64,000 bases of DNA from Ciona intestinalis. Lineage: Eukaryota > Chordata > Ascidiacea > Phlebobranchia > Cionidae. A program made the position numbers and the translations under genes. The stretch covers positions 4,298,957-4,362,956 of the forward strand of contig NC_020169.2 of NCBI RefSeq assembly GCF_000224145.3, written 5' to 3'. The notes beneath the pieces are model-generated. The model searched no databases. It saw only the letters and a program-made list of their open reading frames with translations, and had not been told where the DNA came from. This document shows positions 1 through 15,160 of this stretch, one piece after another; position 1 is the first letter of the stretch, and the number at the start of each line of letters is the position of its first letter.

Positions 1-149
1 TAGAAAACACTAAAACCTATAGAAGGAAAAAAAATTCACAAGAGTGTGTATGTCTAACTACCCTTGCCTGCCCTACATTTTTTTTATTAAAGCCTCTCTA
101 AAGCCTCCCCTACATTTATAAAAGTTACACGCCTATGTTGTTGCCACAC

Positions 150-3100
150 CTGGGTTCACTTCTCTATAGTTTGCAATTCCAAAAGCATCAATAATGGCTT
201 GGAATCCTTGAGTGAATTTATCAGTCCTGTTGTAAGTTGGTGGAGCTTCCTTTGTGTTCATACGTTGCATTATAGATGGAACAGATGATCCACTTAACTC
301 CTGTTACAAGATTTCAGTTCATTAGTGCTATTATAATTCCACAAACTAATAATTGATACCACAGTTTACTTTTATAAAGCAATTTAAAGTGTAACCAAAA
401 CAGCCAAAAGTTGTTCATTACTCACTAAATGTACCTTTTCAATTAAAAAGTAAAAAAAAATTACAATATAAAAATCTCAGTTTAAAAGTACAAAATACCT
501 GCTATATAAAATTTTTGACTAAAAAACATGCAAATCTTACCGTTCCCTTTCTTAAAGCAAGTTGTATCCGATCAATTTCAACAACAGGACACCAGCATTC
601 AGCTATCAGACATTTCTCAGCTATGTTTACATTGAACAAGTTCAGTGTGTGGTAGATTGCTTTAATCTTGCGTACCTAAATTAAAAAGAGGTGTTTGTAT
701 ACTATGTTTAAACAGTTTTTTTGCTGTTATGCAGTTTAAATAGCTTAGCACACGCCTATTGGGTTATGTTTACTAGGTTTAAAGTAGCAAATATTCCAAA
801 CTACAGTAAATCATATCAGCATTTTGGAATCTTACATTGTAAAAATTCAGACATGTCTTTCTATTGTAACATATGTTGTAAAAATACTCAATTCACAAAA
901 AAATGGCAAATGAAACATTTTAGATAACATATACCTCTAACTTAATTAAACTAATCACAATACACAATAATCCACTTTACCTTAATGAACCAGACTCTTA
1001 TATCCAATGCAACTTGAGAAAGAACTATCTTTCGGTGATCCTCAGTTTGGTTCAAGACCTGTCATTGAAAATCAAGTTAATATAATGTATGGGATAATAA
1101 TCAATAAAGGTATACAGCTCAGAAGCTAATAATATTTCAGTCAAAGAAATTTAGCATAAGGGAAGCATCTCGTGTATCATGCACATTTAAAAAATTAAAA
1201 TTGCCAATTTAGCTGTATAAATTAACCAAAGACTGTTTAAAACACATCGGTTTTCAAACACCCTATAACACATAACAAGACCAACACCAAAACAACCAAA
1301 AATGTGACATGCCAAAATTGAGACTAACATGAATTTATTACACATGTAATGCTGGGTGTCTGCTCATACCTATTGCAACCCCTTTAAAATGTGTGGAAAA
1401 ATACTGTTAAAACAACAGCTAAGTAGCTGCTAGAATTTAAGTTAAATATAAGTAAGAGAAACCAAGTACAACATGCAACATAAAGTAAATTGTTAGAGCA
1501 TGCATAGGGTGGTAGATGGACAACACTTGTGCAAATGATGTAAAACACAATGCAACTACTTCTTTTGAAATAGCTGACTAGTCAAAAACTACAAGACGAA
1601 ATCTATATTAGAAATCAATACTGATTTAACTGAAAGCGTGTAAAAATATTCTATTTTATATGGTGAAGCCCTTGTCAAAGACCTAGGATTTAGGTCAAAT
1701 TTGGCCCCAATGTTTAGGACTAAAAAGCTGGCATCATATTTCATTAGGGGTGAGGTCCTGTGGCAGTGCATGCCAAGGGACCTGGGGTGCTAATCCCAAA
1801 GTTTTCCTTTACCCTAAACAAGTAGGCATACCTGTTTAATAAAATTTTAAAAAGAACTCCTTTTCGTTGACTAAAATGCGTTTTAGTTTTATAATTATTT
1901 AAGAGAAAGACTGAACGAAAGTTTTAGTTTGCCATGCCAGCAGGGGTGCAGCTAAACAGTTTAGAGCCAATGATAGTTATATAAATAACAGATAACAACA
2001 ACGATGAGAGCATGAGTTACAACAAGACATGCAATCAATAATGATGAATTACAGTTTGTAGGTCTTCGATTCGAGTCATGACACCAATAGCAATCTCGCG
2101 TCGTTCTTGAGGAGTTTCAGGGCAAGGATATAAAGTAGCACGGAACCTGGTGAAAAACTTACGCATAAGAAAACTAAAATCAAAAAATTACCAACAGTTT
2201 TGCACTGATCACCATTTTGTTTTTTGTTGTTTGTTGTTTTTAATTAAACGCAAAAATAATGTTTTTTGGGGAATTTTCACATTTTTTATGAAGTTAATGT
2301 TAGAAGGATAAGAACATTTTAAATTTCAAGAATTGAGTAGAATATTTGAAACAGTTTATCAGATTAAAGTGATGTTGTTTCGAACGTTTCACAAGCAAAG
2401 CAATGTATGAAAAAAAATGGAGCAATTTTGCGAAATTTTGGTAATGACTTATAAAAGATGAGAACAGTTTACCAACACCCCAGTTTGACAAAGAAAAATA
2501 AAGCATTGGGCAAGAAGATTAGGAATGAAAGATGAAGTTAGATTTATAAAGGGACTATATAGCTTTGAAACTCAGTGAAATTGTAGCTTCTGTAAAAGCA
2601 TTGATCAAAAAATCAATTAATTGGTAAGCTTAATTATGCTTAAAAGTTGACATACTGATACAATGGTAATCATTACATCATCTTGGTAAATATTATTACA
2701 GCTTTGCCGAAGTAACTTGTGCACAAGTTACCTTTAAACATCAATATCTATAGTTAGGTTGATGTAAGAAAGTATGTTAGTGAAGGCTATATAAGATTTG
2801 GTAATAGAGATTTTAAAACAGCAAGCGTAATGTAGAGATTGGTTAGTTAGATATAAGTAATTAAATCCAGAGTTCAGATAACTAGCTACTGAGATTAAAA
2901 ATGACCTTTGTTTACAATGCTGAATATAATACTGAAATACATAGACAACAAACAACCTTAAAAAATAGAACAAACATGGCTGACAGGACCATTTCAAACT
3001 GCAGTTGAAATAAATCTAATAATTGCATTGCTGCCACAACACAGACTAATAACTTATATTTTGTGTTGAATTGAGTATAGTTACAAAAGTGTTTTACATT

Positions 3101-6100
3101 ATCTGCACAAATATTCCCAAACCACCAAAAATTGCAAGCATCAGCAGAAAGTTGAAGCAAACCAAGCAATATTAGCAAACATAAGTGATTGGCAAACTGG
3201 GGGTTGGTTTACCGCTTGCATATCCTCAATACGAACTGAAACTACGTCAAGAGTCGACTTTCGTTCTTGTGGGGACTCAGGGCAAGGATAAACACTTGCG
3301 TGAAACCTAGAATGAGCCAGTTAACCTAACAAATACTAGGGTAGGTAACTTTTTTGGGTGACCGTCACTGGTGTATTAAAATGTTATAATGGTGGGCTAA
3401 GTTATCACTTATGGACTAGATTTAAATATGAAAACCTGCGAGGCACTTGCTAAATATATATTAGAAACACTGGCAGAAAATGATTTAAATTAATGCAATA
3501 GGTTGGAATGAACCTAAAAAAAACTTTGAGTGTCCCATACTAATGAATTTTACAATCTATAGTGGTAAATGTTAATATAAAATTCTACTCATCTAATTTG
3601 ACTTTTTAAATGTAAATCTGTTATAAAGGATAATGTATCAAAAGTATTTAAATTGAAGCTTTCATTACCCTTCACATATTTTCTTGACTCTTGTTTTAAG
3701 TTGGTCTCCTTGAAAGAATATGATAAAAACGCATTTGTTCACAGTATCTCCCTGTAATGTATGTTTAAATTATTTAATAAAACAACTCTTACAGACTGTT
3801 TGCCCTTTTTAATTAACTTTACAGACACTGTGCAAAAAACAGTTTTAATGCAGACTCGACATTTTTCAGTAGAGCAATCAAAGGATTTTCAATAAAAAAT
3901 CAGGGCTTTGAATAAAATACTACAACTGAAAAAGTATATCTGTAAGTTGTCTTGTCCAGTTAAAAACCATAAATGTTTGTCAGGCGAGATATTAGGCGTA
4001 TGAAAAGCATTGTGCACAGACTACAGAGTTACTTACAGTGTGTGGATCCTCAAATGTTGTTTCAATCTCTGCATGCCTAAGAAAGACATTTCCTCGGCAT
4101 GCTCTCCATAAAACTCGTTCGAACGCTGGGACCTTCTCTCTAAGTATCACACCAGCAACAAACCTATTGAAACAAATATAATTAAAAGAATCCACACTGC
4201 TATCTATTCTTTCTCATATGCTAAAACTGTTTCCTTTTCTTAAAACTGTTACAACTTCCAACCCAAGATTTTACTGATCTAACTACTATATAAAAATTAT
4301 TGGGTAAACTAATATTTTTCGCTTCTTGCCCTTTTACAACTATTCTTTTCTTTTTATCTATGCCTTTTTGTTGATCATCATTCCTGATATTATTAAAATT
4401 GTAAACCTTTTCGCATTCCTTCATCTTTTTATATGTAACAAAGCTGATAGGCAAAAGGGCATAACTTTTTGTTTTAAGAGCCCCTTGATTCTTTAAATCT
4501 GTCATATTTGCACCATTCATAGCCACAGCTACAGAAACAACAAATATAAATGAGTAAAAAAAGTACAGAAGTGGAAGAAGAGACAAACACAAAACAACAA
4601 GAATAAAGACAACAAAAGATAATATGTAATTGGCACAAGACAAGTACAAAAACCTTTTTTTTAAACCATAATAAAAGCAGTAACAATAGTTATTACGTAC
4701 CTTTTTTATATACTATAAACATATACTACCGAACAAACACAATTTACAAGCTTACCCCAACTTTAAGCCAACAGTTTGATGTGCCTCACCCAAAGATGCA
4801 TCCTCTTCATATGAATCATAATTCTCCATCTTTATTTGGTCAAACAAAAATGAACAAAAAATAAGTTTCAAATGCATTTGCATAATAAAGTATAAAACGG
4901 AAGCCCAATATTTATTTAAACTTTGTGATATTGCATTTTTTTTGTTTTATGCAAGTTTTTATGTTGTGTACCATTTTTTATCACAAACAGTATTAGATTC
5001 TATTCTACACGGGTAAGGTCCTACAGCGTAACACACCACAAGACCCCAGATTTGGAACAGAGTTGGCCTATTACCCATATAAATTATTGGATGTTATCCA
5101 TAAAAACAGAACATGACTGATATAAAAAAATATCTAAGATGTCACATTAAGAACACCCTTGTCAAATTAATTAATTATACAATTAAACGCAGCCTAAAAA
5201 AATGTGGAAACACCTCAGTTAAGAACCACCATTATACACTAGCATTAGCAATGAATCTGTTACACCAGTTATTCTTCAAGAAATTGACACAACCTTTACC
5301 ATGAAAATAAACTTCAATTTAAGTCAACTTATAACAGCATTGGCAAGAATTTTGCTACAAAAGATAAAAAGAAAAGGCTGCAACAATTTATAAAGTGAGA
5401 AAGAAAGAAACTGTATAGCATGTGCAAGTAATATTCTTGTCCTCTTGGTTCTCACCTATGTTATTGCTAACTGACTACATTCTACTCCTTTTCTCTCAAT
5501 CTAAACTGTTAGAAACAGTTAATCTGATGCTGCAGTACCAACCATATCAGCTACTTAAACTCAACTACCATTGAAACCACTCACCCAAGTTTTGTGTATG
5601 GTGTTTTGGTATAGTCATTTACAAGCAGATTTTCTTCCTCAGGTTGATTAGTTTCAGATGGTTGATTTCCATGATACATGGCAGCCTAAACAAACCATGC
5701 ATGGTGACAAATAAAGAAGGTATTGTGAAGTAACAAACAGGTCCGGGAATTTACAAAAAGGGGGTCCATTTATTCCGCAACATGCGAAAAAAACAAATAG
5801 GCTGCGCAATGAAGCAAAGTTATTTGATTTTATATTCATAATTTTTTACCATAAAAAGGGGTCTAGACTCCTATTTCAACGGGGGTATGCCTGGGTTATA
5901 AGTAATAAATCATAATAGTGTATATATATGACCAGGTCCACGGTCACTATGTAAAATATAGCTTTGCCATTTTATCTGTGTATTTGGGCAATGGGGAAAT
6001 ATTAATTTTATATGTTGGTTAAAAATAAACCACTGGTGCATGCTACATAATGTAAATATATATGTAAGCAACATTAGCCACACGTAATGAGTTCTTGTTT

Positions 6101-9100
6101 TAGATTGATTGAATAACTTCCATAGGATTGAATAAATCAAACAATAACAATGCAGGAAAAAAAACAATGAATGAAAAGGTAATTAAAGTAAAGCAAGCTA
6201 TAACTTTAACATATGGTTGTCAAAGTTATTATTACTTGGATTATAGCTTTACTAGTTCACTATATGCCCAGTAAACTGAATGTGTATAAGACTTTATGTG
6301 CATTTATAAATATGTTTTGATTAAATAATGATAAAACTTCCAAAAAAGATATTAAAACGCATGCAAATTGTCAAGCAAACATATGATTAAAATAAACTGA
6401 ACCCAAAATGAGAACTAATCAATATGCAACTAGGATTTCTACGCCTTTTCTAAAGCTGCAAGATCAACTTGTGGTATACNNNNNNNNNNNNNNNNNNNNN
6501 NNNNNNNNNNNNNNNNNNNNNNNNNNNNNGAAACCACTCACCCAAGTTTTGTGTATGGTGTTTTGGCATAGTCATTTACAAGCAGATTTTCTTCTTCAGG
6601 TTGATTAGTTTCAGGTTGATTTCCATGATACATGGCAGCCTAAACAAACCATGCATGGTGACAAATAAAGAAGGTATTGTGAAGTAACAAACAGGTCCGG
6701 AAATTTACAAAAAGGGGTCCATTTATTCCGCAACATGCGAAAAAAACAAATAGGCTGCGCAATGAAGCAAAGTTATTTGATTTTATTCATAATTTTTTAC
6801 CATAAAAAGGGGTCTAGACTCCTATTTCAACGGGGGTATGCCTGGGTTATAAGTAATAAATCATAATAGTGTATATATATGACCAGGTCCACGGTCACTA
6901 TGTAAAATATAGCTTTGCCATTTTATCTGTGTATTTGGGCAATGGGGAAATATTAATTTTATATGTTGGTTAAAAATAAACCACTGGTGCATGCTACATA
7001 ATGTAAATATATATGTAAGCAACATTAGCCACACGTAATGAGTTCTTGTTTTAGATTGATTGAATAACTTCCATAGGATTGAATAAATCAAACAATAACA
7101 ATGCAGGAAAAAAAACAATGAATGAAAAGGTAATTAAAGTAAAGCAAGCTATAACTTTAACATATGGTTGTCAAAGTTATTATTACTTGGATTATAGCTT
7201 TACTAGTTCACTATATGCCCAGTAAACTGAATGTGTATAAGACTTTATGTGCATTTATAAATATGTTTTGATTAAATAATAATAAAACTTCAAAAAAAGA
7301 TATTAAAACGCATGCAAATTGTCAAGCAAACATATGTACTGTTGAACTGAACCCAAAATGAGACCTAATCAATATGCAACTAGGATTTCTACGCCTTTTC
7401 TAAACCTGCAAGATTAACTTGTGGTATACTTAGTAAATTGCTTGCTAAAGACTTGTTCATTAAATAATGAACTGTTTAGTTCTGTACTTAGAGGCTACAA
7501 TTCTAAGGAACTAATGTTAGAATACTTAACAATGTATGCTAAGGGGATATAACTGACCAGTAACATAACAAGTATTGTTACTGATCTACGAAAACATTCT
7601 AAAAAATAACATTTTTCTACAATACTTTCTCCACTGCTGAAATGGTAAAGCAACTAACTAAAAAGCATTTATATAACAGTATAACTCCTCCCTATGTGTA
7701 AGGATAAGTAGAAAGTAGTAGAAGCATCACCAGCATGCAAATTAAACATAACCATCCATCAATCAAAGATCAAGGCAAACGAAGTATACACACAGGAAGA
7801 ATAATGTACAAGTGAAAGATCATTTATTTATGAAATGCAACTGTTTGTTCAATTAAGTGGTGCAGCCAAAGGGAGGCTAAATTCAGGTCTTGCCCATGTT
7901 AGTATTTTAGTCAGATACACCACTGGACAAATTGTATATTTCAAAGGGGTGTTGTTCAAATACTCTTATACAAACAACAGAGAATTTTTGATCAAGATTT
8001 TTTAGTCCCGTGTTTTTGTTATATTGGCAGGTATTTTATATTATTTATATTATATACCTTTTAATTTAAATCCATGCAACTCATTAAATAAAATCCATGC
8101 ATAATATCCACACAAACCCTGTACACTTTAAATTTGGTATATGAACAATAAATTTGAATTATGACACATTTCAAGAACTTGAATTTGACACATTTTTATA
8201 ACTTTAAAACTTTAGAAAAATAATAAGCATTGTTTTACCATCATTTAACTTACCTCTTCAAAGAAACTTTGAGTTTTCCTCAAGATATGCTTCAGTTCAG
8301 TTAGCTCAAGAAAGTTTCTCTTTAAAGCTTCTTGGTTGGTATTCACTTCTTTCATCTCATTTTCCAACTTCTCAAACTTGGCCTACAATGTTTATTATAT
8401 TTATATATAGAGAGAGATTTTTGCTTAAATTGCATGCAGATATAGTGTTTCAAATTCATGCGATCTGTTAGAAAATGCCACTAATTGTAAAGAGCCAATG
8501 GATTTTGTTACGTTAATGTAATCAAAAGAAGTCAACCAGCCAAGAGATCAATCAGTAAACAGTTATTGGGTCGGAAAAAAAGCGCAAAATTTTCCAATCT
8601 GGTTTAAACATAACTTTGCCAATGTATTTTTGAACAGTGAAGGTAAAATTGCCATATGGGTATTATTAAACTACCTCAAGACCAATCATTTCTCTGGGAG
8701 GAGGGGCCACAGGGTCATCTCCTGTATCCCGAATAGGAATCTTGTCCTTTTTCAACTCTCTTTCAAGAAAACCTGGAATTTATTTTTTAATAAAAACAAG
8801 AATTTACCAAAAAACGGTGTGTTGTTAAAAATTTTCATTAAAAAAAAGTTAATTTTTTAACATAAATTTTGACCAAAGGGACATTTGTTGAAACCTAAAA
8901 TTTTAAACAGAACTCACGTAATTTTCGTTCCATCTCATCACATCTTCTTACTTCGTTTACAAACTTACGTTGGAAAGCATTCACATTCGGATTTAACTGA
9001 AATTTAAATAAAAGTATTAGGCTAGTTGTTGTTGTTTAAGGGGTTAGTGGTTGGGGGTAAATTATTTTTTAAGGTGTTTTTAGGAACCAAAACACTTACA

Positions 9101-9216
9101 TCACGAAATTGCGCAAGTCCAAGTTCTCCAAGTTCACTTACACACGCAAATGCTGCTTCACTTTGAAGATACAGCTGTGCCAGGCACATTTCTTCACTAC
9201 GAAACAAACTGCCCAT
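150..9216 (-). CDS. Atp6v0a: V-type H+-ATPase V0 subunit a, N-terminal half (partial gene)
   Basis: Subunit a of the membrane V0 sector, which forms the proton half-channels and links V0 to the V1 stator. Only the cytosolic N-terminal part is here; the eight-helix membrane part lies before base 1. Exons, 5' to 3': 9100-9216, 8918-8996, 8675-8772, 8254-8382, one of 5585-5685 or 4756-4829, 4037-4163, 3669-3751, one of 3213-3306 or 2053-2146, 981-1058, 541-675, 150-300. All have GT/AG ends and agreeing phases. Family landmarks are [20 protein letters not shown] at the N-terminus, [107 protein letters not shown] and [11 protein letters not shown]. The first ATG in frame (9216) has context AAAATGG. 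The last exon ends in phase 1 after REVNP, just before the first membrane segment. Family identity is secure; assignment to a particular vertebrate paralogue is not. Confidence 0.95.
1661..1800. repeat. Dispersed SINE-like repeat fragment in V-ATPase intron
   Basis: Bases 1661-1710, read on the minus strand, match 58291-58336 read on the plus strand over about 45 bases with scattered mismatches (shared core GACCTAAATC). The following GGTCC...GGGACC stretch resembles fragments near 5009-5066 and 61262-61302. The family was not identified. Confidence 0.4.
2053..2146 (-). CDS. V-ATPase a: alternative exon 9b (second choice of pair B)
   Basis: 94 nt, phase 2 in and phase 0 out, with acceptor TTTCACCAG and donor GTAATT. 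It encodes [20 protein letters not shown] followed by [11 protein letters not shown]. It is closer than exon 9a to the form common in animals. It joins to [13 protein letters not shown] in the next exon (981-1058). Confidence 0.88.
3213..3306 (-). CDS. V-ATPase a: alternative exon 9a (first choice of pair B)
   Basis: 94 nt, phase 2 in and phase 0 out. It encodes 31 residues starting [17 protein letters not shown] and ending RIEDMQA. It is homologous to the exon at 2053-2146: same length, same phases, 17 of 31 residues identical by eye. Including both exons gives an early TGA, and so does skipping both. This copy diverges more from the usual animal sequence in its middle (KSTLDVVSV). Confidence 0.88.
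4756..4829 (-). CDS. V-ATPase a: alternative exon 6 (second choice of pair A)
   Basis: 74 nt, phase 0 in and phase 2 out, acceptor AAATAAAG and donor GTAAGC. It encodes [20 protein letters not shown] followed by GLKLG. Both this exon and exon 5 end in KLG and join the next exon to give KLGFVAGVI, the conserved family motif. The upstream pyrimidine tract is poor, consistent with a regulated exon. The encoded segment is the variable acidic loop of the cytosolic domain. Confidence 0.8.
5571..6479. repeat. First copy of a ~0.9 kb duplicated block ending at a gap
   Basis: This block matches 6530-7429 almost base for base, with a few substitutions and small indels. It includes V-ATPase alternative exon 5 and a stretch of intron. 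It stops exactly at the gap (last bases gtggtatac), while the second copy reads on through the same point into unique sequence. Confidence 0.9.
5585..5685 (-). CDS. V-ATPase a: alternative exon 5 (first choice of pair A)
   Basis: 101 nt, phase 0 in and phase 2 out, between splice signals TTTAG and GTGAGT. It encodes [20 protein letters not shown] and continues to TKLG, an acidic linker following the FFEE end of the previous exon. It has the same entry and exit phases as the exon at 4756-4829. Reading both in series hits a TAA after about 22 codons, and skipping both hits a TAG after 7, so the frame permits only one. A near-identical copy lies at 6542-6639, beyond a sequence gap. Confidence 0.85.
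6480..6529. other. Assembly gap (50 N)
   Basis: Run of N between the two copies of the duplicated block. Confidence 1.
6530..7429. repeat. Second copy of the ~0.9 kb duplicated block
   Basis: Partner of 5571-6479. It begins at the gap edge with the exon 5 donor region and continues into unique intron after 7429. The differences look like ordinary allelic variation. Confidence 0.9.
6542..6639 (-). CDS. Second copy of V-ATPase alternative exon 5 (probable assembly duplicate)
   Basis: Same exon as 5585-5685 but three bases shorter: one serine codon is missing in the QPSE stretch, so the frame is kept. The flanking intron is repeated as well, and the repeat ends exactly at the 50-base gap. This is best read as the other allele placed in tandem by the assembler, not as a third alternative exon. 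Confidence 0.75.
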
Positions 9217-9540
9217 TTTGAACAAACGGTTTTTTACTGTATAAATTATAAGTTATTTATTTTTGTCTATTCGGCGGCCTGTCAAGCAATTAAAACATAA
9301 ATTTTCGAACATTTAACTTAATATGACATATCATGCATAGTATGCTATATTCTACTATTTAGGTAAAACAATACAGTCTAAAACATAAAAAACAATTCAA
9401 CAATTTCGGCGTAAATTCCACCGCTGACTCAGTATCGGAAATCAACATTAGTCACGTGATAGTCTCAAAACAGACATCAACAATATCTTGTGATGTCATA
9501 AAAATCACAAACCATAAATACTGTTTTTATTGGGATATTG
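9217..9540 (-). promoter_or_regulatory. V-ATPase a 5' region with CLEAR-type E-box
   Basis: Upstream of the ATG. GTCACGTGAT at 9451-9460 contains the palindrome TCACGTGA, the core of the CLEAR element bound by TFEB/MITF-type factors that regulate lysosomal and V-ATPase genes. TGACTCA (AP-1 type) lies at 9425-9431, and an inverted CCAAT (attgg) near 9523. A TACAG at about 9237-9241 on the minus strand could be a 5' UTR splice or SL trans-splice acceptor. Function is inferred. Confidence 0.5.
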
Positions 9541-10459
9541 TTTGTTACTAGAATTTTACTTATAACAGTGAAAAAAAGAAAACATATGCAACAAATAATT
9601 AAAAAACGTCCCATCAACCGTTATACCATGCACTGTATATTATTGGTCACTTATTGATTGACAGCGCATAAAATAGAGACCACATAATCTCTCCTTGTTG
9701 TGCCAATTCAACGACTGCCTTATATTACAGTCTTGTAATACACTAACAAATCTCTTAACCAAAGCATATACTGACGAATGACACTTCGTATAAGAAACGT
9801 ATTTATTTTTTAATTTATGGGGACTTCCTAAGGCCCTGGTTAGGGTTACTTATTTATGCCATTAATCTCTGAAATTAAATAAAATAACAAACGCTTACTG
9901 CCTACATGTTTCTTATTTTGTAAAAGTCAAAGACACTTTTTCATTTCTTGTATTGATCAAAAGCAAATAAAGGGACATTCGGTTACAGAAACAAAGTTAA
10001 CAACACTGCCGTGTATAAGATGATAAACGGTGTGATATTAATACATATGGTTTCGCGAACGAAAATCTCAATGGCTTTTGGGGAATCTTATACGATAAAG
10101 CATTGAACCATAAGTTGGCAACATTATAAACCATACGCGGGCATTTAAGTTTTTAAACGAAACCTAATCCAAAATGGAGGACAGTCCAATATTCTGGAAT
10201 GTTTGGAAAGGTATGTGTGGGTGTTTATATTGCACAGATTTCCTTTAAGATGGTTCAAGCAGTCGTCTTTTCGGCGAAATACTGAAATGCTCTAAAGTTA
10301 CGCGGTGTATTCGGGCACGAAAATGAAAAAAAATGATTTGAAAACAGCACAAATAAAAAGCTGTTGTTGTATCGTAGGGTGAAAAACAACCTATGTTGGT
10401 AAGGAAACGCTGAGCATACGATTTCAACCGACATTACAGCACCAGGGTTGAAATTATTA
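9541..10459. other. Intergenic stretch between Otx 3' end and V-ATPase promoter
   Basis: AT-rich, no convincing coding frame or RNA gene seen. The short open frames here have no recognisable content. Confidence 0.6.
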
Positions 10460-11007
10460 TTTAATATGTTATAGCTTATGCTGGTATGGGTGTATGGTGC
10501 TGAAAATGTCTGTTTTCAAACCAAAAGTTTTTATGAAAAATATGATAACTTAGGACCTTGTGCAGCGTATTATTATATAGCAAATATAACTGCGAAAAAA
10601 AACAAAGAATTTAAATAAAGCAATACAACACCAAGCGGTGAGAAAAAAAAACACAACACAAGTTACAACATCAATCTTATGACGTCAGGAAAACTGAATT
10701 TTTCGTACAATTGCTGATAAACTCGTAAACTTGGCCGAGCGAATGGTTATAGAAACATCACTCGGTTAAGCGGCTTTCTCAAGTTATTTACAAGGCGCAC
10801 TTATGCAGTTCCGACCAGCGGCGAACAGTTGGCACTCCATTTCAAGCTGGTAAGTTGTGTATCTATAGTTGGCAAGTCAGTTCGCCAGTATGTCTCCTAA
10901 CAGCGTCGAGCAAAAGCGGTGCCTCGTCTACATTGTTCGCATCGGCCTTGGCTGCCAGGCGTTCGTACAGCTCGCTGTGTTTAGTGCTACATTTCGCGTG
11001 ATAGGCG
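10460..11007 (-). other. Probable Otx 3' UTR
   Basis: Follows the Otx stop codon. The nearest candidate poly(A) signal is ATTAAA on the minus strand at 10465-10460; no AATAAA was found closer. It contains a TGACGTCA octamer at 10680-10687. The exact end is uncertain. Confidence 0.4.
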
Positions 11008-13897
<2,890 letters not shown>

Positions 13898-13911
13898 GTT
13901 AGGAATTGAAC

Positions 13912-15044
13912 CTGCAATACAAAACTAACGTTACGGAATGCTGAGGTGAATCGTACAACGAGGTCACACGAATAGCGGTGAACTTAATGACTACACCAGG
14001 TGCCTTTTGGTCTTTTGTGTTAACGGCTATTGAAGTTGGCCACCATACATGCAGGGAACCGGTACAACACCACACTGCAGGCTGTGCAGGGCTCTAAAGC
14101 AAATATTCAAACAATAGCTGCCCAAGCGGACGTAATAGTCCAGCAACGCGTGCACGTGCCCTTGGTCATTTGAATGACCGAATTTTAAACGCTCGCCAAA
14201 GTACAGGGCGTTAAAACAATGAAACTGACCAACGTCGTCGGATTAGTGGCCGATTATCCCAAGTTTTAGTTTCACAATCAATAATTTAATTCTGTAAGTT
14301 ATTGTTCATTACCGATAACTCTTGAAAGGGTTCATTTTAACGTAGTTTAATTTTCGGAGCAGCGGTACAAACTAAATCGCTTTCCATTTACGATTTTTCA
14401 CACGCTTTCGTACTCGCGTGCAGACTGTCAAGCAATAACAAACTATATTCCAATATACAAACATTTATTCGGTCCCTAAACAGAGCAGTATTTGTTTTTA
14501 TCGGCGTTTGTATTTCTACCTCCAGACCTGCAGTTCCCATAACATTCTGCACCGACGAGATTGTTTATGTTTACATTGGCCACTTATCAGCGCAACGATC
14601 ACAACAGAACGAAAACCGACAGACACCAAAATGTTCGTAAAAGTAACAACTTAATATTATTACGGGTTAAGATGAATAAGTTTAGCACATAACATGCCAT
14701 ATTTCCTAACTGTGTTTTTAATAACGCTCTTTCAGAGTCATGGGGGTATACGGTGATTGTTTAAATAACTTTGTTTACTTACAAAAACATGGCCCATCTA
14801 TTTCATCCTACTATATCGTTATTTGATTTTTTAATTATTTTAAATCTGTTACTTGCGTTTAATGCAAAAATATAACGAGCAGATAAATATTTTCCTATAC
14901 CACAAACCACACATTTTTTTGATTGCGGTTTTAGCTGAAGTATTGCGTGTTTATTCGATAATACCAAGCCTAAAAAACATGTGCAATTTTTTGCAATTTC
15001 GCTAAATTTTAAAATATCTCATTAGGTATTTTTTACGAACTCAC
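13912..15044 (-). other. First Otx intron
   Basis: Between the proposed noncoding exon and the first coding exon. It holds a palindrome at 14164-14179 (GGTCATT, TG, AATGACC) and a degenerate MITE-like end at 14787-14814. No coding content seen. Confidence 0.55.
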
Positions 15045-15160
15045 CCGTGGTACTTGAAATGAATTTGTTTTTTCGTTCAAAATGTCTTCGTTTTTCAACT
15101 TGATTTTTTACTTTTCAAACTTCTTGCTTGTAGATTGTAATCAATCAACTTATTTTACAA
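15045..15160 (-). promoter_or_regulatory. Proposed Otx noncoding first exon and start-site region
   Basis: Strong donor (ACGG then GTGAGTT) at 15044/15045 on the minus strand, about 1.1 kb before the ATG exon, whose acceptor is TATTGCAG at 13911/13912. An A-rich TTTATTAAA stretch lies just upstream (about 15163-15171). If the a-element is at -1541 to -1417, as I remember it being described, the start falls near 15160. The exon limits are inferred. Confidence 0.45.

Noticed and set aside
4221..4686. 142- and 70-codon minus-strand frames
   Set aside because: Intronic in the V-ATPase gene, hydrophobic from T-rich sequence, no family resemblance.
6542..6639. Third mutually exclusive V-ATPase exon
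   Set aside because: The whole surrounding block is repeated up to the gap edges, which points to unmerged alleles.
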